A model generated the notes under the pieces. The model was not told the DNA's origin. It was given only the letters and a program-made list of their open reading frames with translations, and did not search any database. The translations under genes and the position numbers were made by a program. This document shows positions 17,195-26,051 of a DNA stretch of 64,000 bases, one piece after another. The stretch is from Faecalibacterium sp. UBA1762 (GTDB lineage Bacteria; Bacillota; Clostridia; Oscillospirales; Ruminococcaceae). Each line of letters opens with the position of its first letter. Position 1 is the stretch's first letter. The stretch is from NCBI GenBank assembly GCA_002314755.1, contig DCHC01000003.1, forward strand, positions 11,331-75,330, written 5' to 3'.

Positions 17195-17536
17195 ATGAAG
17201 CTTGCCATTATTGTGCTGAATAAGACCGAGTGTCTGGAAGAACTGCTGGAAAGCCTGTACGAAGAGGGTTTACAGGGGGCAACCATTCTGGATAGCCAGG
17301 GTATGGCACACACCCTGGAGGATATGGAGGGTGTAGAGTTTTTCATGTCCATTCGCAAATTTCTGAATCCCGGTCATCGGGAGAGCAAAACTATCTTCAC
17401 AGTGGTAGAGGATGAACGTCTGAAAGACGTCTCCCGTGTTGTCAATCAGGTGACGGGCGGCCTGGATCAGCCCGACACCGGCATTTTATTTGCCGTAGAT
17501 GTACCTTATACGGAAGGACTTGGCCTAAGCAAATGA
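17195..17536 (+). CDS. PII-like nitrogen-regulatory-fold protein
   Basis: 113 residues, start at ATG 17195 behind GGAAGGGAG; a longer open frame upstream contains the promoter and is not coding. The pattern MKLAIIVLNKTECLEELLESLYEEGLQ.., central ...RESKTIFTVVEDERLKDVSRVVNQV and terminal GILFAVDVPYTEGL is the ferredoxin-like PII/CutA fold with a long central loop. It lacks the GlnB Tyr-uridylylation motif. Its last codons overlap the start of a cation:proton antiporter by 4 bp, so it probably senses a nucleotide or ion and controls that transporter. Confidence 0.75.
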   Translation: MKLAIIVLNKTECLEELLESLYEEGLQGATILDSQGMAHTLEDMEGVEFFMSIRKFLNPGHRESKTIFTVVEDERLKDVSRVVNQVTGGLDQPDTGILFAVDVPYTEGLGLSK

Positions 17537-18726
17537 CACTGAATACCCTTACCTACCTTGCTATCATGATTTTTGCCGGTATGGCAATGGGCCGTCTGGT
17601 CAAACAGATTCATCTGCCCAATGTGACCGGCTATCTGCTTGCCGGTCTGCTGATCGGCCCGGTCAGCCAGATGCTGCTGGGAGAGTATGCGATATTGCCT
17701 GCCTGTGTGGTAGAGAATATGTCGGTTATCTCGGATGTGGCATTGGGCTTTATTGCCTTTTCCATCGGCAGTGAATTCAAAATAAGTTTCTTTAAGCGGG
17801 TTGGGCCTGCCCCCCTGGTGATTGCCGTGCTGGAAAGTCTGTTTGCCGTAGTTTTTGTTGTGGTCGCACTGCTTATAGCGGGCAAACCGCTGGATTTTGC
17901 CCTTGCGCTGGGTTCTATTGCGGCGGCCACTGCCCCTGCGGCAACTATTATGGTGATCAAGCAGTACAAGGCAAAGGGCCCTGTGACCGAGACGCTGCTC
18001 AGTGTAGTTGCGTTGGATGACGCCACCGCACTGATTTTCTTTTCCATCGCGGTTGCTGCCGCACAGGCCATCAGCGGCGAAGGAATTGCGATCAGCAAGG
18101 CGGTACTTGGCCCCCTGTGGGAGATCGGCGGTGCCTTGATAATCGGCTTTTTGCTGGGTATGGCTTTCATCATTCCCCTGCGGTGGTTTAAAAAAGAAGG
18201 CAACCGTATGGCACTGATGGTGGGTTTTGTTTTTTTGGCGGTGGGCCTTGCCAGGCTGCTGGAGGTTTCTCAGCTGTTGATGTGTATGTCCATGGGCGCA
18301 GCCTTCTGTAATTTTTCCGGCGAGTTTAAAAATATCATGAAGCTGTCGGATGAACTGACACCCCCGATTTTTATGTTATTCTTTGTGCTTTCCGGCGCAG
18401 ATTTAAAGCTGGAGGTGCTGCCCACCATCGGTGTGGTCGGTGTTCTCTATGTGGTTGTCCGTGTTTTGGGTAAAATGGCAGGCAGTTGGCTGGGCGCAAC
18501 GGTGTGCAAGGCAGATGGCAATATCCGTAAATGGTTGGGACCGGCGCTTATGCCCCAGGCAGGTGTCGCCATCGGTCTTTCGTTGGCGGTCACGCAGGCA
18601 CTGCCGGAAATCGGCGGACAGATCCGCGCTGTTATTCTGTGCGGTACCATTATCTATGAGTTGTTCGGACCTGCCGTTGCAAAATTCTCTTTGAAAAAAG
18701 CAGGCGAGATCAGCGAAAAAGCGTAA
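17533..18726 (+). CDS. Cation:proton antiporter (CPA2/KefB-NhaS type)
   Basis: A 397-residue integral membrane protein with about 12 hydrophobic segments and the CPA2 pattern: NVTGYLLAGLLIGPVSQM near the N-terminus, GFIAFSIGSEFKISFFKRVG, then ALALGSIAAATAPAATIMVI and VVALDDATALIFFSIAVA (acidic residues expected in the ion path). It probably exchanges Na+ or K+ for H+. No RCK/TrkA-N domain is attached; instead the preceding PII-like gene, overlapping by ATGA, may supply regulation. A terminator follows at 18745-18780. Confidence 0.87.
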   Translation: MTLNTLTYLAIMIFAGMAMGRLVKQIHLPNVTGYLLAGLLIGPVSQMLLGEYAILPACVVENMSVISDVALGFIAFSIGSEFKISFFKRVGPAPLVIAVLESLFAVVFVVVALLIAGKPLDFALALGSIAAATAPAATIMVIKQYKAKGPVTETLLSVVALDDATALIFFSIAVAAAQAISGEGIAISKAVLGPLWEIGGALIIGFLLGMAFIIPLRWFKKEGNRMALMVGFVFLAVGLARLLEVSQLLMCMSMGAAFCNFSGEFKNIMKLSDELTPPIFMLFFVLSGADLKLEVLPTIGVVGVLYVVVRVLGKMAGSWLGATVCKADGNIRKWLGPALMPQAGVAIGLSLAVTQALPEIGGQIRAVILCGTIIYELFGPAVAKFSLKKAGEISEKA

Positions 18727-18744
18727 CAGAAGTATTTGGGAAAT

Positions 18745-18780
18745 GCAGCCGGGGAGGGGGACTCAGCGGCTGCTTTTTTT
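18745..18780 (+). terminator. Terminator of the antiporter operon
   Basis: GCAGCCG (18745-18751) pairs with CGGCTGC (18767-18773), followed by seven T. Confidence 0.88.
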
Positions 18781-18868
18781 AGGCGGACCGGAAAGAGGGG
18801 ATTGTTTAGTTGCACGGAAAACCGTAAAATCAGCGTGAAATCGGGGCTTTTTTTACGAAATCTGATTC

Positions 18869-18897
18869 TTGACACGCAGGCATAAATGAGGTATACT
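18869..18897 (+). promoter_or_regulatory. Promoter of the manganese riboswitch transcript
   Basis: TTGACA at 18869-18874 and TATACT at 18892-18897, 17-bp spacer, immediately before the Mn2+ aptamer. Confidence 0.85.
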
Positions 18898-18907
18898 GTT
18901 ACTACAT

Positions 18908-19092
18908 TTGAACGATGGGGGAGTAGCAAACGCGTCTTTGGCGCGCAGCAAGTCAACATCCTGGTCTCTTGCAAGAAGAGCCTGGCTTGCTTCAAATTGC
19001 GAGACTCATGTATAACGCAACCGCTATACATAGGCCTCTCTCCTTTTTTACGGAAGCCTGTATGCAACGGTGTGTTGCGGGGCTTCTTTTTT
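18908..19092 (+). promoter_or_regulatory. Manganese (yybP-ykoY) riboswitch of mntP
   Basis: The leader holds the family signatures in order: GGGGAGTAGC (18918-18927), AGTCAACATCCTGG (18951-18964) and GCGAGACTCATG (18999-19010). ATGGG at 18915-18919 can close the aptamer with CTCAT at 19005-19009. It is followed by an expression platform in which ACGCAACCGC and TATACATAGGC (19015-19034) are complementary to the 5' half of the downstream terminator, so antitermination upon Mn2+ binding is likely. The regulated gene is mntP, the best-known target of this class. Confidence 0.88.
19053..19092 (+). terminator. Riboswitch terminator upstream of mntP
   Basis: GAAGCC (19053-19058) with GGCTTC (19081-19086), inner stem GCAAC/GTTGC, then six T (19087-19092). 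Confidence 0.85.
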
Positions 19093-19134
19093 GTTGCCGG
19101 ACGGTGCGCCGCCTATCTGAGAAAGGGATTGCGA

Positions 19135-19728
19135 ATGAATTGGAATTTTCTGTTTTTTTTGAACAGCGTTTTATTGGGTGTTGGGTTGGCAATGGATGCG
19201 TTTTCGGTATCCCTTGCCAACGGGCTGAACGAGCCCTGCATGCGCCGGTCCAGAATGTGTCTGATTGCAGGGACCTTTGGCGTCTTTCAGGCTGTTATGC
19301 CGCTGCTGGGCTGGGTGTGTGTGCATACTGTGGTAGAGTATTTCCACTGGTTTGACCGGCTGATCCCCTGGATCGCCCTGGTGTTGCTGGGTTATATCGG
19401 CGGTAAGATGCTGAGGGAATCTTTGCACGGACAGGCGGAGGACGCCTGCGCCATCGGCAGCAAACTGACTTTTGGTGCCCTGATGGTGCAGGGGGTGGCG
19501 ACTTCGATTGACGCTCTTTCCGTGGGCTTTACTATTGCGGAGCACGGCTTTTTACAGGCGTTGGTCTGTGCGCTGATTGTGGCTGTCGTTACCTTTGTGA
19601 TTTGTATGGGCGGGCTGATTCTGGGCAAAACTGTGGGTACCCATCTTGCAGGACGCGCCGGAATTTTAGGTGGTAGTATCTTGATTATTATCGGTCTGGA
19701 AATATTTATTAAGGGCATTTTTCTGTAA
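19135..19728 (+). CDS. mntP: Manganese efflux protein MntP
   Basis: A 197-residue six-helix membrane protein exporting Mn2+. The duplicated family motifs are visible: GLAMDAFSVSLANG (about 18-31) and VATSIDALSVGFTIAE (about 122-137), each with the conserved Asp. Start is ATG 19135, after the riboswitch terminator; a longer open frame upstream is the riboswitch itself. Control by a yybP-ykoY riboswitch agrees with export being induced by Mn2+ excess. The next gene, a CaCA exchanger, starts 39 bp later and likely shares the transcript. Confidence 0.95.
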   Translation: MNWNFLFFLNSVLLGVGLAMDAFSVSLANGLNEPCMRRSRMCLIAGTFGVFQAVMPLLGWVCVHTVVEYFHWFDRLIPWIALVLLGYIGGKMLRESLHGQAEDACAIGSKLTFGALMVQGVATSIDALSVGFTIAEHGFLQALVCALIVAVVTFVICMGGLILGKTVGTHLAGRAGILGGSILIIIGLEIFIKGIFL

Positions 19729-19767
19729 TTGCTGACGGAATACGGAAAAAAGGAAGGAAAATAAAAA

Positions 19768-20766
19768 ATGGTGAAACCTGTTTTGCTATTTGCGGTCGGA
19801 CTCTTGTTTTTGATTAAGGGTGGCGACTGGTTTGTGGACGGCGCAGCCGGGCTTGCCCATCGATTTCATGTGCCGGAGCTGCTGATCGGGGCGACAGTGG
19901 TATCTATCGGAACCACCCTGCCGGAGGTTATGGTCTCTGCTTCTGCCGCCGTGGGCGGTCACGGCGAAATTGCCTACGGAAACGCCATTGGCTCAGTTAT
20001 CTGTAACACGGCGCTGATTGCGGCACTGACTGTTGCCATCCGACCGGGTAAGGTGGATAAGGTGGCTCTGCGCAATCCGGTCGCGTTTTTCTTTATTGCG
20101 GCTGTCTACTATATGGCAACTGCCTATCTGACCGGCAGCTTTAGCCGAATTACCGGTCTGTGTCTGCTGACAGTGTTTGTACTGTATATGGCCTTGACTG
20201 TCCGTGTCGCTGTTGTGGCGGGTGGGAAAGCAGTCTCTGGGTTACAGTCACCAGCCGGCACAGTGGCGGCAGAAGGAAAGGAAAAAGAACAGCTTCCGGT
20301 GAAGCATTTGATTCTGTTGGTCATCGGCGCAGCCGCTATTGCGGTGGGCGCCAAGCTGCTGGTGAATAACGGCACCCTGATCGCACAGGCACTGGGCGTA
20401 CCGGAAAGCGTGATTGCCCTCACCTTTGTGGCACTGGGTACCTCTTTGCCCGAGCTGGTCACTGCGATCACCTCCCTTGCCAGGGGACACGGGGCTCTTT
20501 CCCTGGGCAATGTCATCGGAGCCAATCTGTTTAACCTGGTTTTGGTCAGCGGCCTTTCCACCGCGCTATCCCCCTTTACCGTGCCTGCAAGCAAGACGGT
20601 GTTTGGCGGGTTAAATTCCTCGCTGGCGGTTGAGATGCCCCTGATGGTATTGGTGATGGTGTTGCTGTGTCTGCCCGCCCTCATCAAGGGCAGACTGTTC
20701 CGTTGGCAGGGTATTTTACTGCTGCTTATTTATGCCGCTTTCTGTGTTTACCAGTTTGCAGCCTGA
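19768..20766 (+). CDS. Calcium/cation antiporter (CaCA family, YrbG-like)
   Basis: A 332-residue membrane protein with the two inverted alpha-repeats of Na+/Ca2+ exchangers: VVSIGTTLPEVMVSASAA with GNAIGS (about 48-75), and FVALGTSLPELVTAITS with GNVIGANLFN (about 217-257). It would expel Ca2+ or a related divalent ion in exchange for Na+ or H+. It lies 39 bp after mntP with no terminator between, so it should share the Mn2+ riboswitch. The middle loop (residues ~150-172) is short and hydrophilic. Confidence 0.9.
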   Translation: MVKPVLLFAVGLLFLIKGGDWFVDGAAGLAHRFHVPELLIGATVVSIGTTLPEVMVSASAAVGGHGEIAYGNAIGSVICNTALIAALTVAIRPGKVDKVALRNPVAFFFIAAVYYMATAYLTGSFSRITGLCLLTVFVLYMALTVRVAVVAGGKAVSGLQSPAGTVAAEGKEKEQLPVKHLILLVIGAAAIAVGAKLLVNNGTLIAQALGVPESVIALTFVALGTSLPELVTAITSLARGHGALSLGNVIGANLFNLVLVSGLSTALSPFTVPASKTVFGGLNSSLAVEMPLMVLVMVLLCLPALIKGRLFRWQGILLLLIYAAFCVYQFAA

Positions 20767-20781
20767 CGAAGGTACGATAAG

Positions 20782-20831
20782 AAAAGGACCGCTGTTCCAT
20801 ATCCCAAAACGGGTGGAGCAGCGGTCCTTTT
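20782..20831. terminator. Bidirectional terminator between convergent genes
   Basis: AAAAGGACCGCTG (20782-20794) is a perfect inverted repeat of CAGCGGTCCTTTT (20819-20831), with a second small stem in the loop. It serves the plus antiporter gene and the minus gene ending at 20869. Confidence 0.9.
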
Positions 20832-20868
20832 GGCTATACAAAGTTAGGGAAATAGGTCTTTGGCGGTA

Positions 20869-22440
20869 TCAAGCGTTGCCCTTTTCGCTGCCGAAGTCAA
20901 TATCCAGCGCCTCATTCCGACCGGTAGAGATGGCAGGCGGATTCAGAATGTAGTCAAACAGCACATCACCGATGATCTCCCGGGCAAACTGAATGGCAAA
21001 ATCCTCTGCCGGGGTATCCATCAGCTGTACTGCACGGGCAATGGGTTTGGCCTCGCCCTTGTGGTAGGGCGCGTTTTCGTCATGGCGGTAGATACCTAAA
21101 TACAGACCGAACTCATGTAGGTTGTCTACGGTGGCATGGTGGGTCATCATATCCACGGTTTTCATTTTGCGAGCCTTCAGATAGCTTAGCACATACCCTG
21201 CCGCTGCCCACTTTTCGTGCAGGTTGCGCAAGGGACCGTCGCCGCTGTTAAAACCCTGTTCACTGAAAATAATGCGGCGGGGCGCGCCTTTGGACAAAAG
21301 CTGCTCCTGGGCAAGGTAGGCTTCCAGCACCTCCATGTTGCGGTAGGTGATTTTGGGCGTGTCAAAGCTGAATTTGGCGTTGCGGTCGTTCCAAAAATCC
21401 GGCTGGTCAAAGCTTTCCGGATAGGGGTGGAAGGCTACATGCCAGGGGAAGTTGCCGTCCCGCACACTGTTTTTACCCAGCAGGTCGATACAGTCCTTAC
21501 CGTGATACAAAAGCAGCGGATTGGGATGAACCTCGTTCCAGTTGTTGGCAAGGGAGATATAGATACGGAAATTGCGGAACTGGCTGGCACTGGCGAGCCA
21601 GGCAATGCGCATGGCCTGGGTGTATTCCTCCATGTAATCGTCCACAGGGGTTTCACCGGTGTTGCCCCAGTTCAGTTGCAGGTTGATCTCATTCGAGATG
21701 ACAATACCACCCACAAAGCCGTACTTACCCTGTTGGCAGGCATACCGCATGCACAGGAAAGAGATAAACGCGGCAAATACCTGCTGCCCCTCTACTGTGG
21801 TCATATTGAAGGCACTGATAAACGCGGCGGGGTTTTTGTCATCGTACCGGGGGTGAATGCAGACCTTTAAAAGGTCATCCTGATCCGGTTGGCAACCGAA
21901 TACCCGGGGAGAATTGAGCACGATCAGAGAGGACAATTCAAACCCGGCGATAGTGCCCTCAATGCTTTCCAAAGCATCCTTAAAGAAATAGTAGGTCTTG
22001 CCTTCAAACCGGTAAGGTATGGTATTCGGGTGTTCGTGTAATCCAATGACCTTGGGCAGGTTGACATCCGGTCGGGTCTGTTTGGCGCCCAACGGGCCGG
22101 CAATCGCGTGACAGGTGTTTAGGGTCTTGATGGTGTCTGGTTGGGGATAGGGATCATCCAGCGTACCGCTTGTAGGACCAAAATCTGTCACATAGCAGAT
22201 GCCGGAAACGGGGATGTCCTTTTCCGCCAACAGAAAACGACCGAAAATACGGTCGTGCTCTCCCGCATAGCGGGCGCAGGCAGCTTTTCCATCTGAAAAG
22301 GATAACTCCTCCCGGGCATTGACCACCTGTTTGCCGTGAACCAGAGGCGCTTCCTCGGTCAGGGAAAGGGTACCGGTAAACGGAGTGTCCAAAGCAAAAA
22401 TCAGTCGGTCTTTTTCCGCAGTAATGGCAATCAGTTTCAT
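20869..22440 (-). CDS. Putative glycosidase-like protein (DUF5722-like)
   Basis: A 523-residue protein, ATG at 22440 with AAGGAG upstream. It starts with a small beta domain (MKLIAITAEKDRLIFALDTP..), then a region resembling proteins labelled DUF5722, with GGIVISNEINLQLNW (an N-E pair as in clan GH-A beta/alpha barrels), FHPYPESFDQPDFWNDR, and IIFSEQGFNSG (a second Glu placed like a nucleophile). This suggests a retaining TIM-barrel glycosidase. There is no signal peptide. The family name is from memory and the substrate is unknown. Confidence 0.62.
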   Translation of the reverse strand: MKLIAITAEKDRLIFALDTPFTGTLSLTEEAPLVHGKQVVNAREELSFSDGKAACARYAGEHDRIFGRFLLAEKDIPVSGICYVTDFGPTSGTLDDPYPQPDTIKTLNTCHAIAGPLGAKQTRPDVNLPKVIGLHEHPNTIPYRFEGKTYYFFKDALESIEGTIAGFELSSLIVLNSPRVFGCQPDQDDLLKVCIHPRYDDKNPAAFISAFNMTTVEGQQVFAAFISFLCMRYACQQGKYGFVGGIVISNEINLQLNWGNTGETPVDDYMEEYTQAMRIAWLASASQFRNFRIYISLANNWNEVHPNPLLLYHGKDCIDLLGKNSVRDGNFPWHVAFHPYPESFDQPDFWNDRNAKFSFDTPKITYRNMEVLEAYLAQEQLLSKGAPRRIIFSEQGFNSGDGPLRNLHEKWAAAGYVLSYLKARKMKTVDMMTHHATVDNLHEFGLYLGIYRHDENAPYHKGEAKPIARAVQLMDTPAEDFAIQFAREIIGDVLFDYILNPPAISTGRNEALDIDFGSEKGNA

Positions 22441-22492
22441 TCTTCTGTTCTCCTTTTTCCGCAATGGTGATCCCCTTGATGGGGTCGAGACT

Positions 22493-22521
22493 GTTATAAC
22501 ACGCAAAACAGAAAATGTCCA
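22493..22521 (-). promoter_or_regulatory. Promoter of the DUF5722-like gene
   Basis: On the minus strand, TGGACA (22516-22521) and TATAAC (22493-22498), 17-bp spacer, about 50 bp before the start codon. Confidence 0.6.
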
Positions 22522-22635
22522 TACAAAAAGACGGGGATATCTAAAAATTAAAGATGCCAACAAAAATGATTCAAGCCGAAACGGATGGAAGGGGTTAGGA
22601 AATGGGGTTTGGGTGAACCAAACCCCTTCAAAGTA

Positions 22636-22664
22636 TTGACTTTTTGTCCGTCCGCAATTATAAT
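22636..22664 (+). promoter_or_regulatory. Promoter of the metG T-box transcript
   Basis: TTGACT at 22636-22641 and consensus TATAAT at 22659-22664, 17-bp spacer, ahead of the T-box leader. Confidence 0.88.
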
Positions 22665-22679
22665 GAGTAATAATATTTC

Positions 22680-23002
22680 AGTCGGCGATGATGAAGAGAG
22701 TATCCTGCTAAAACAACTGAACAGAGAGCTTTTACAGGGTGAGAGAAAGCGTTGGGATGACAGGGGAAGATGGCTTCGGAGCTTTGCGGATGAATGGAAC
22801 CGGGGACGGTACCGTTAAGTTCGCAACGGGGGCACCCGTTACCGTGCAGTTTCCCAAAAAATGAACAGACCGGTCAAGGTCTGTGTTTTGCGGGGGACAC
22901 GAGGGCGTTTTTGTTAAGAAAACGCCGAAACAAGGTGGTACCGCGGATTTGCTTTATCGCAAGACCGCCCTTGGCAGCCAAAGCCGGGGGCAGTCTTTTT
23001 TG
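22680..23002 (+). promoter_or_regulatory. T-box riboswitch of metG
   Basis: A long structured leader ending in the T-box core AACAAGGTGGTACCGCGG (22929-22946), which base-pairs with the tRNA acceptor end, then a terminator. Stem I begins near 22683 (GCGATGATGAAGAGAGTA, the usual AGAGAGTA-type start). The ATG at 22757-22759, followed by A, is a candidate methionine specifier, consistent with the regulated gene. Uncharged tRNA-Met would favour antitermination. The rest of 22565-22680 shows no gene. Confidence 0.92.
22961..23001 (+). terminator. T-box terminator
   Basis: AAGACCGCCC (22961-22970) pairs with the GGGGGCAGTCTT arm ending at 22996, followed by a T run to 23001. Confidence 0.85.
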
Positions 23003-23114
23003 TTTTTGGCTTTGACGAAAGATGGTAAAAAGACTGTGATGCTTCCTTTGCCAGCCGGACAAAAGAGAACAAACATCCGCCGCAGCCGCGGCGAAGAAAG
23101 AGGAGGGTTCCTTT

Positions 23115-25118
23115 ATGGAAAAGAAACCGTTTTTTATCACGACCCCGATTTATTACCCCAGTGACAATCTGCATATCGGTCACAGCTACACCACCGTTGC
23201 CTGCGACGCTTTGGCACGCTACAAACGGCTGCAGGGCTATGAGGTCATGTTCCTGACCGGTACCGATGAGCACGGCCAAAAAATTCAGGACAAGGCTGCA
23301 GCCAGGGGTGTGACCCCCAAGCAGTATGTGGATAATATCGTGGCAGGTGTCAAAGAGTTGTGGAAGCTGATGAATATCAGCTATGACCGCTTTATCCGTA
23401 CGACGGATGACTACCATGTCCAAAGCGTACAGAAGATTTTCCGTACCCTGTACGAAAAAGGAGATATTTACAAGGGCGAATATGTGGGTCATTACTGCAA
23501 GCCCTGCGAAAGCTTCTGGACCGACAGTCAGCTGGTGGATGGCAAATGCCCGGATTGCGGCCGTGAGGTTTACGACGCCCATGAGGAGGCCTATTTCTTC
23601 CGTACCAGCAAGTACGCGGAACGTCTGCTGAAACTGTATGAGGATCAGCCGGAATTTATCCAGCCCGAAACCCGTAAAAATGAGATGATCTCGTTTATCA
23701 AGCAGGGTCTGCAGGATACCTGTGTTTCCCGTACCACCGTGCCCTGGGGCATTCCGGTAGATTTTGACCCCAACCACACGGTGTACGTGTGGGTCGATGC
23801 CCTGCCTAACTACATTACCGCATTGGGCTACGGCAACGACACCTATCACGATTTTGAAAAGTTTTGGCCTGCAGACTTGCACATGGTGGGTAAGGAGATC
23901 CTACGTTTCCACACCATTCTGTGGCCTGCCATGCTGATGGCACTGGAGCTGCCCCTGCCGGACCGGGTGTTTGGCCATGGCTGGCTGCTGTTGAACGGCG
24001 GCAAAATGAGCAAGAGCCTGGGTAACGTGGTAGATCCGGTCGTGCTGTGCAAGCGGTACGGCGTAGACGCCATCCGCTATTTCCTGCTGCGGGAGGTTCC
24101 CTTTGGCAATGACGGCGTTTTCAGCAACGAATCCCTGATCAACCGGATCAACATCGATTTGGCGAACGACCTGGGCAATCTGCTTTCCCGCAGCGTTGCC
24201 ATGGTGGAAAAATATTTCGGCGGCACCCTGCCGGTCGAGCGTCAGAACGGCGAGTTTGACGATGAACTGAAGACAATGTGTGAGGCTATGCCGGCGGCGG
24301 TGACTTCCTGTATGGATAAGCTGCTTTGCCCGCAGGCATTGCAGGAGATCTTCAAGGTGATTCAGCGCGCCAATAAGTATATTGATGAGACGATGCCCTG
24401 GGTGTTGGCAAAGGATGAGGCAAACCGCGCCCGTCTGGCAACCGTGTTGTACAATCTGTTAGAGACCCTGCGTTGCTGCACCGTGCTGCTGGGCGCTTTC
24501 CTGCCCGAGACGGCCCCCCGTATCTTTGAGCAGCTGGGTATTGCCGAGGGCAATGAGGAGATCAAGAGCTTTGATTCCGCAGCACAATTCGGTTTGCTGC
24601 CTGCTGACGTGACCGTCAAAAAGGGGGAGGCACTGTTCCCCCGTATCGACTTGGCCAAGGAGCTGGCTGAGCTGGAAGCCGAGCGTGCGGCAAAGGCTGC
24701 TGCAGCCGAAGCCGCCGAGCCAAAAGAGCAAAAGCCTGCCGAAGAGAAAAAACCGGAGAGTGATTCTGAGATAGCACAGCATCTGCCCACCATCACCATT
24801 GATGATTTTGGCAAGGTGGAGCTTCGGGTTGCCAGGGTGCTGACCTGTGAGGCTGTGCCCGAGAGCAAAAAGCTGCTGAAGTTTACCCTGTTTGACGGCG
24901 AGCGGGAGCGTTTGATTCTGTCCGGCATTGCCAGGTGGTACACACCGGACCAGCTGATCGGTAAAAATGTTGTCATTGTCGCCAACCTGGCGCCCCGTCC
25001 CATGCTGAAGGGCAAGTATGTCAGCGAGGGCATGATCGTATCCGCCGAGGATGACGAGGGCAATGTAACGGTTACCCAGTTCCCGGACAGTGTCAAGCCG
25101 GGCAGTTTGCTGGGCTGA
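23115..25118 (+). CDS. metG: Methionyl-tRNA synthetase
   Basis: A 667-residue class I synthetase charging tRNA-Met. HIGH is at residues 20-23 (NLHIGHSY), KMSKS at 297-301 (GGKMSKSLGN). A zinc knuckle with two CxxC pairs (CKPCESFW..CPDCG, ~130-155) sits in the catalytic domain. After the helical anticodon domain comes an Ala/Glu/Lys-rich linker (~520-555) and a C-terminal tRNA-binding OB domain (from ~560, FGKVELRVARVL), as in Bacillus-type MetRS. A strong GAGG site precedes ATG 23115. Expression is set by the T-box upstream. Confidence 0.97.
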   Translation: MEKKPFFITTPIYYPSDNLHIGHSYTTVACDALARYKRLQGYEVMFLTGTDEHGQKIQDKAAARGVTPKQYVDNIVAGVKELWKLMNISYDRFIRTTDDYHVQSVQKIFRTLYEKGDIYKGEYVGHYCKPCESFWTDSQLVDGKCPDCGREVYDAHEEAYFFRTSKYAERLLKLYEDQPEFIQPETRKNEMISFIKQGLQDTCVSRTTVPWGIPVDFDPNHTVYVWVDALPNYITALGYGNDTYHDFEKFWPADLHMVGKEILRFHTILWPAMLMALELPLPDRVFGHGWLLLNGGKMSKSLGNVVDPVVLCKRYGVDAIRYFLLREVPFGNDGVFSNESLINRINIDLANDLGNLLSRSVAMVEKYFGGTLPVERQNGEFDDELKTMCEAMPAAVTSCMDKLLCPQALQEIFKVIQRANKYIDETMPWVLAKDEANRARLATVLYNLLETLRCCTVLLGAFLPETAPRIFEQLGIAEGNEEIKSFDSAAQFGLLPADVTVKKGEALFPRIDLAKELAELEAERAAKAAAAEAAEPKEQKPAEEKKPESDSEIAQHLPTITIDDFGKVELRVARVLTCEAVPESKKLLKFTLFDGERERLILSGIARWYTPDQLIGKNVVIVANLAPRPMLKGKYVSEGMIVSAEDDEGNVTVTQFPDSVKPGSLLG

Positions 25119-25152
25119 TAAGCAGCTGAGAGCTTTTTATCACGGTATGCGA

Positions 25153-25186
25153 CGGAGCCGGACTGGATCAGCCCGGCTCCGTTTTT
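25153..25186 (+). terminator. Terminator of metG
   Basis: CGGAGCCGG (25153-25161) pairs with CCGGCTCCG (25173-25181), followed by five T. Confidence 0.88.
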
Positions 25187-25213
25187 GATACCGAAAGAAG
25201 GGAGGACCGGAAG

Positions 25214-25978
25214 GTGCATAAAATATTTGATAGCCATGGGCACTATACCGATGAAAAGTTTGCGGAGGACGGATTGGCTTTGTTGGATCGTTTATTCGAC
25301 GGGCCGGTGGGAGCTATTTTAAACTGTTCTGTCACCTATCAGGATGCATGCAATGCGCTAAAGCTTGCCCGGCGGTATCCGGGTATGTATGTTGCAGCGG
25401 GTATCCATCCGGAAAACGTGGAGGAAAGCACCCCGGAGGATCTTGAAAAACTGCGAACCATGTGGGCAGACCCCAAGGTGGTTGCGGTGGGAGAGATTGG
25501 TTTGGACTATCACTGGGATACCCCCAGAGATCAGCAGCTGTTTTATTTTGAGCGGCAGCTGCAGATTGCAGGCGAACTGGATATGCCGGTGGTGATACAT
25601 GACCGGGAGGCCCACGGAGACACCTGGGAGCTATTAAAAAAATATAGGCCGAGGGGTGTGGTACACTGCTTTTCGGGCAGCGTGCAGATGGCACAGGATA
25701 TTCTGGGGCTGGGTATGTATATTGGCTTTACCGGGGTGGTGACCTTTTCCAATGCGCGCCGTCCGCTGGAGGCTGCGGCGGCAGTCCCCCGGGACAGACT
25801 TCTGTTGGAGACGGATTGCCCCTATATGGCGCCGGTGCCCTGTCGGGGTCAGCGGTGTGACAGTGGTATGATCAGCTATACTGCGGCGCCCCTTGCGACA
25901 CAAAAAGGGGTCAGCGTACCGGAGCTGATTGATATCTGTGCGGAAAATGCGGCAAGGCTTTTTGGAATAAAGCTATAA
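25214..25978 (+). CDS. tatD: TatD-family hydrolase/DNase
   Basis: A 254-residue metal-dependent amidohydrolase-fold nuclease. FDSHGHYTDEKF at the N-terminus supplies two metal His, AVGEIGLDYHW the bridging Glu, VIHDREAH and VVHCFSG further His ligands, and LLETDCPYMAPVP the late Asp. The start codon at 25214 is GTG in AAGGTGCATAAA, with GGAGGACCGG just before it. TatD often follows metG in Firmicutes, as here. It is likely involved in DNA or RNA 3' processing and repair. Confidence 0.92.
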   Translation: MHKIFDSHGHYTDEKFAEDGLALLDRLFDGPVGAILNCSVTYQDACNALKLARRYPGMYVAAGIHPENVEESTPEDLEKLRTMWADPKVVAVGEIGLDYHWDTPRDQQLFYFERQLQIAGELDMPVVIHDREAHGDTWELLKKYRPRGVVHCFSGSVQMAQDILGLGMYIGFTGVVTFSNARRPLEAAAAVPRDRLLLETDCPYMAPVPCRGQRCDSGMISYTAAPLATQKGVSVPELIDICAENAARLFGIKL

Positions 25979-26051
25979 TATGTTTTGACAGGATACCCAC
26001 GGTTCCGGAGCAGCTGTACAGTTTGGCACAACATTTTGAAAGGTAAATGAG

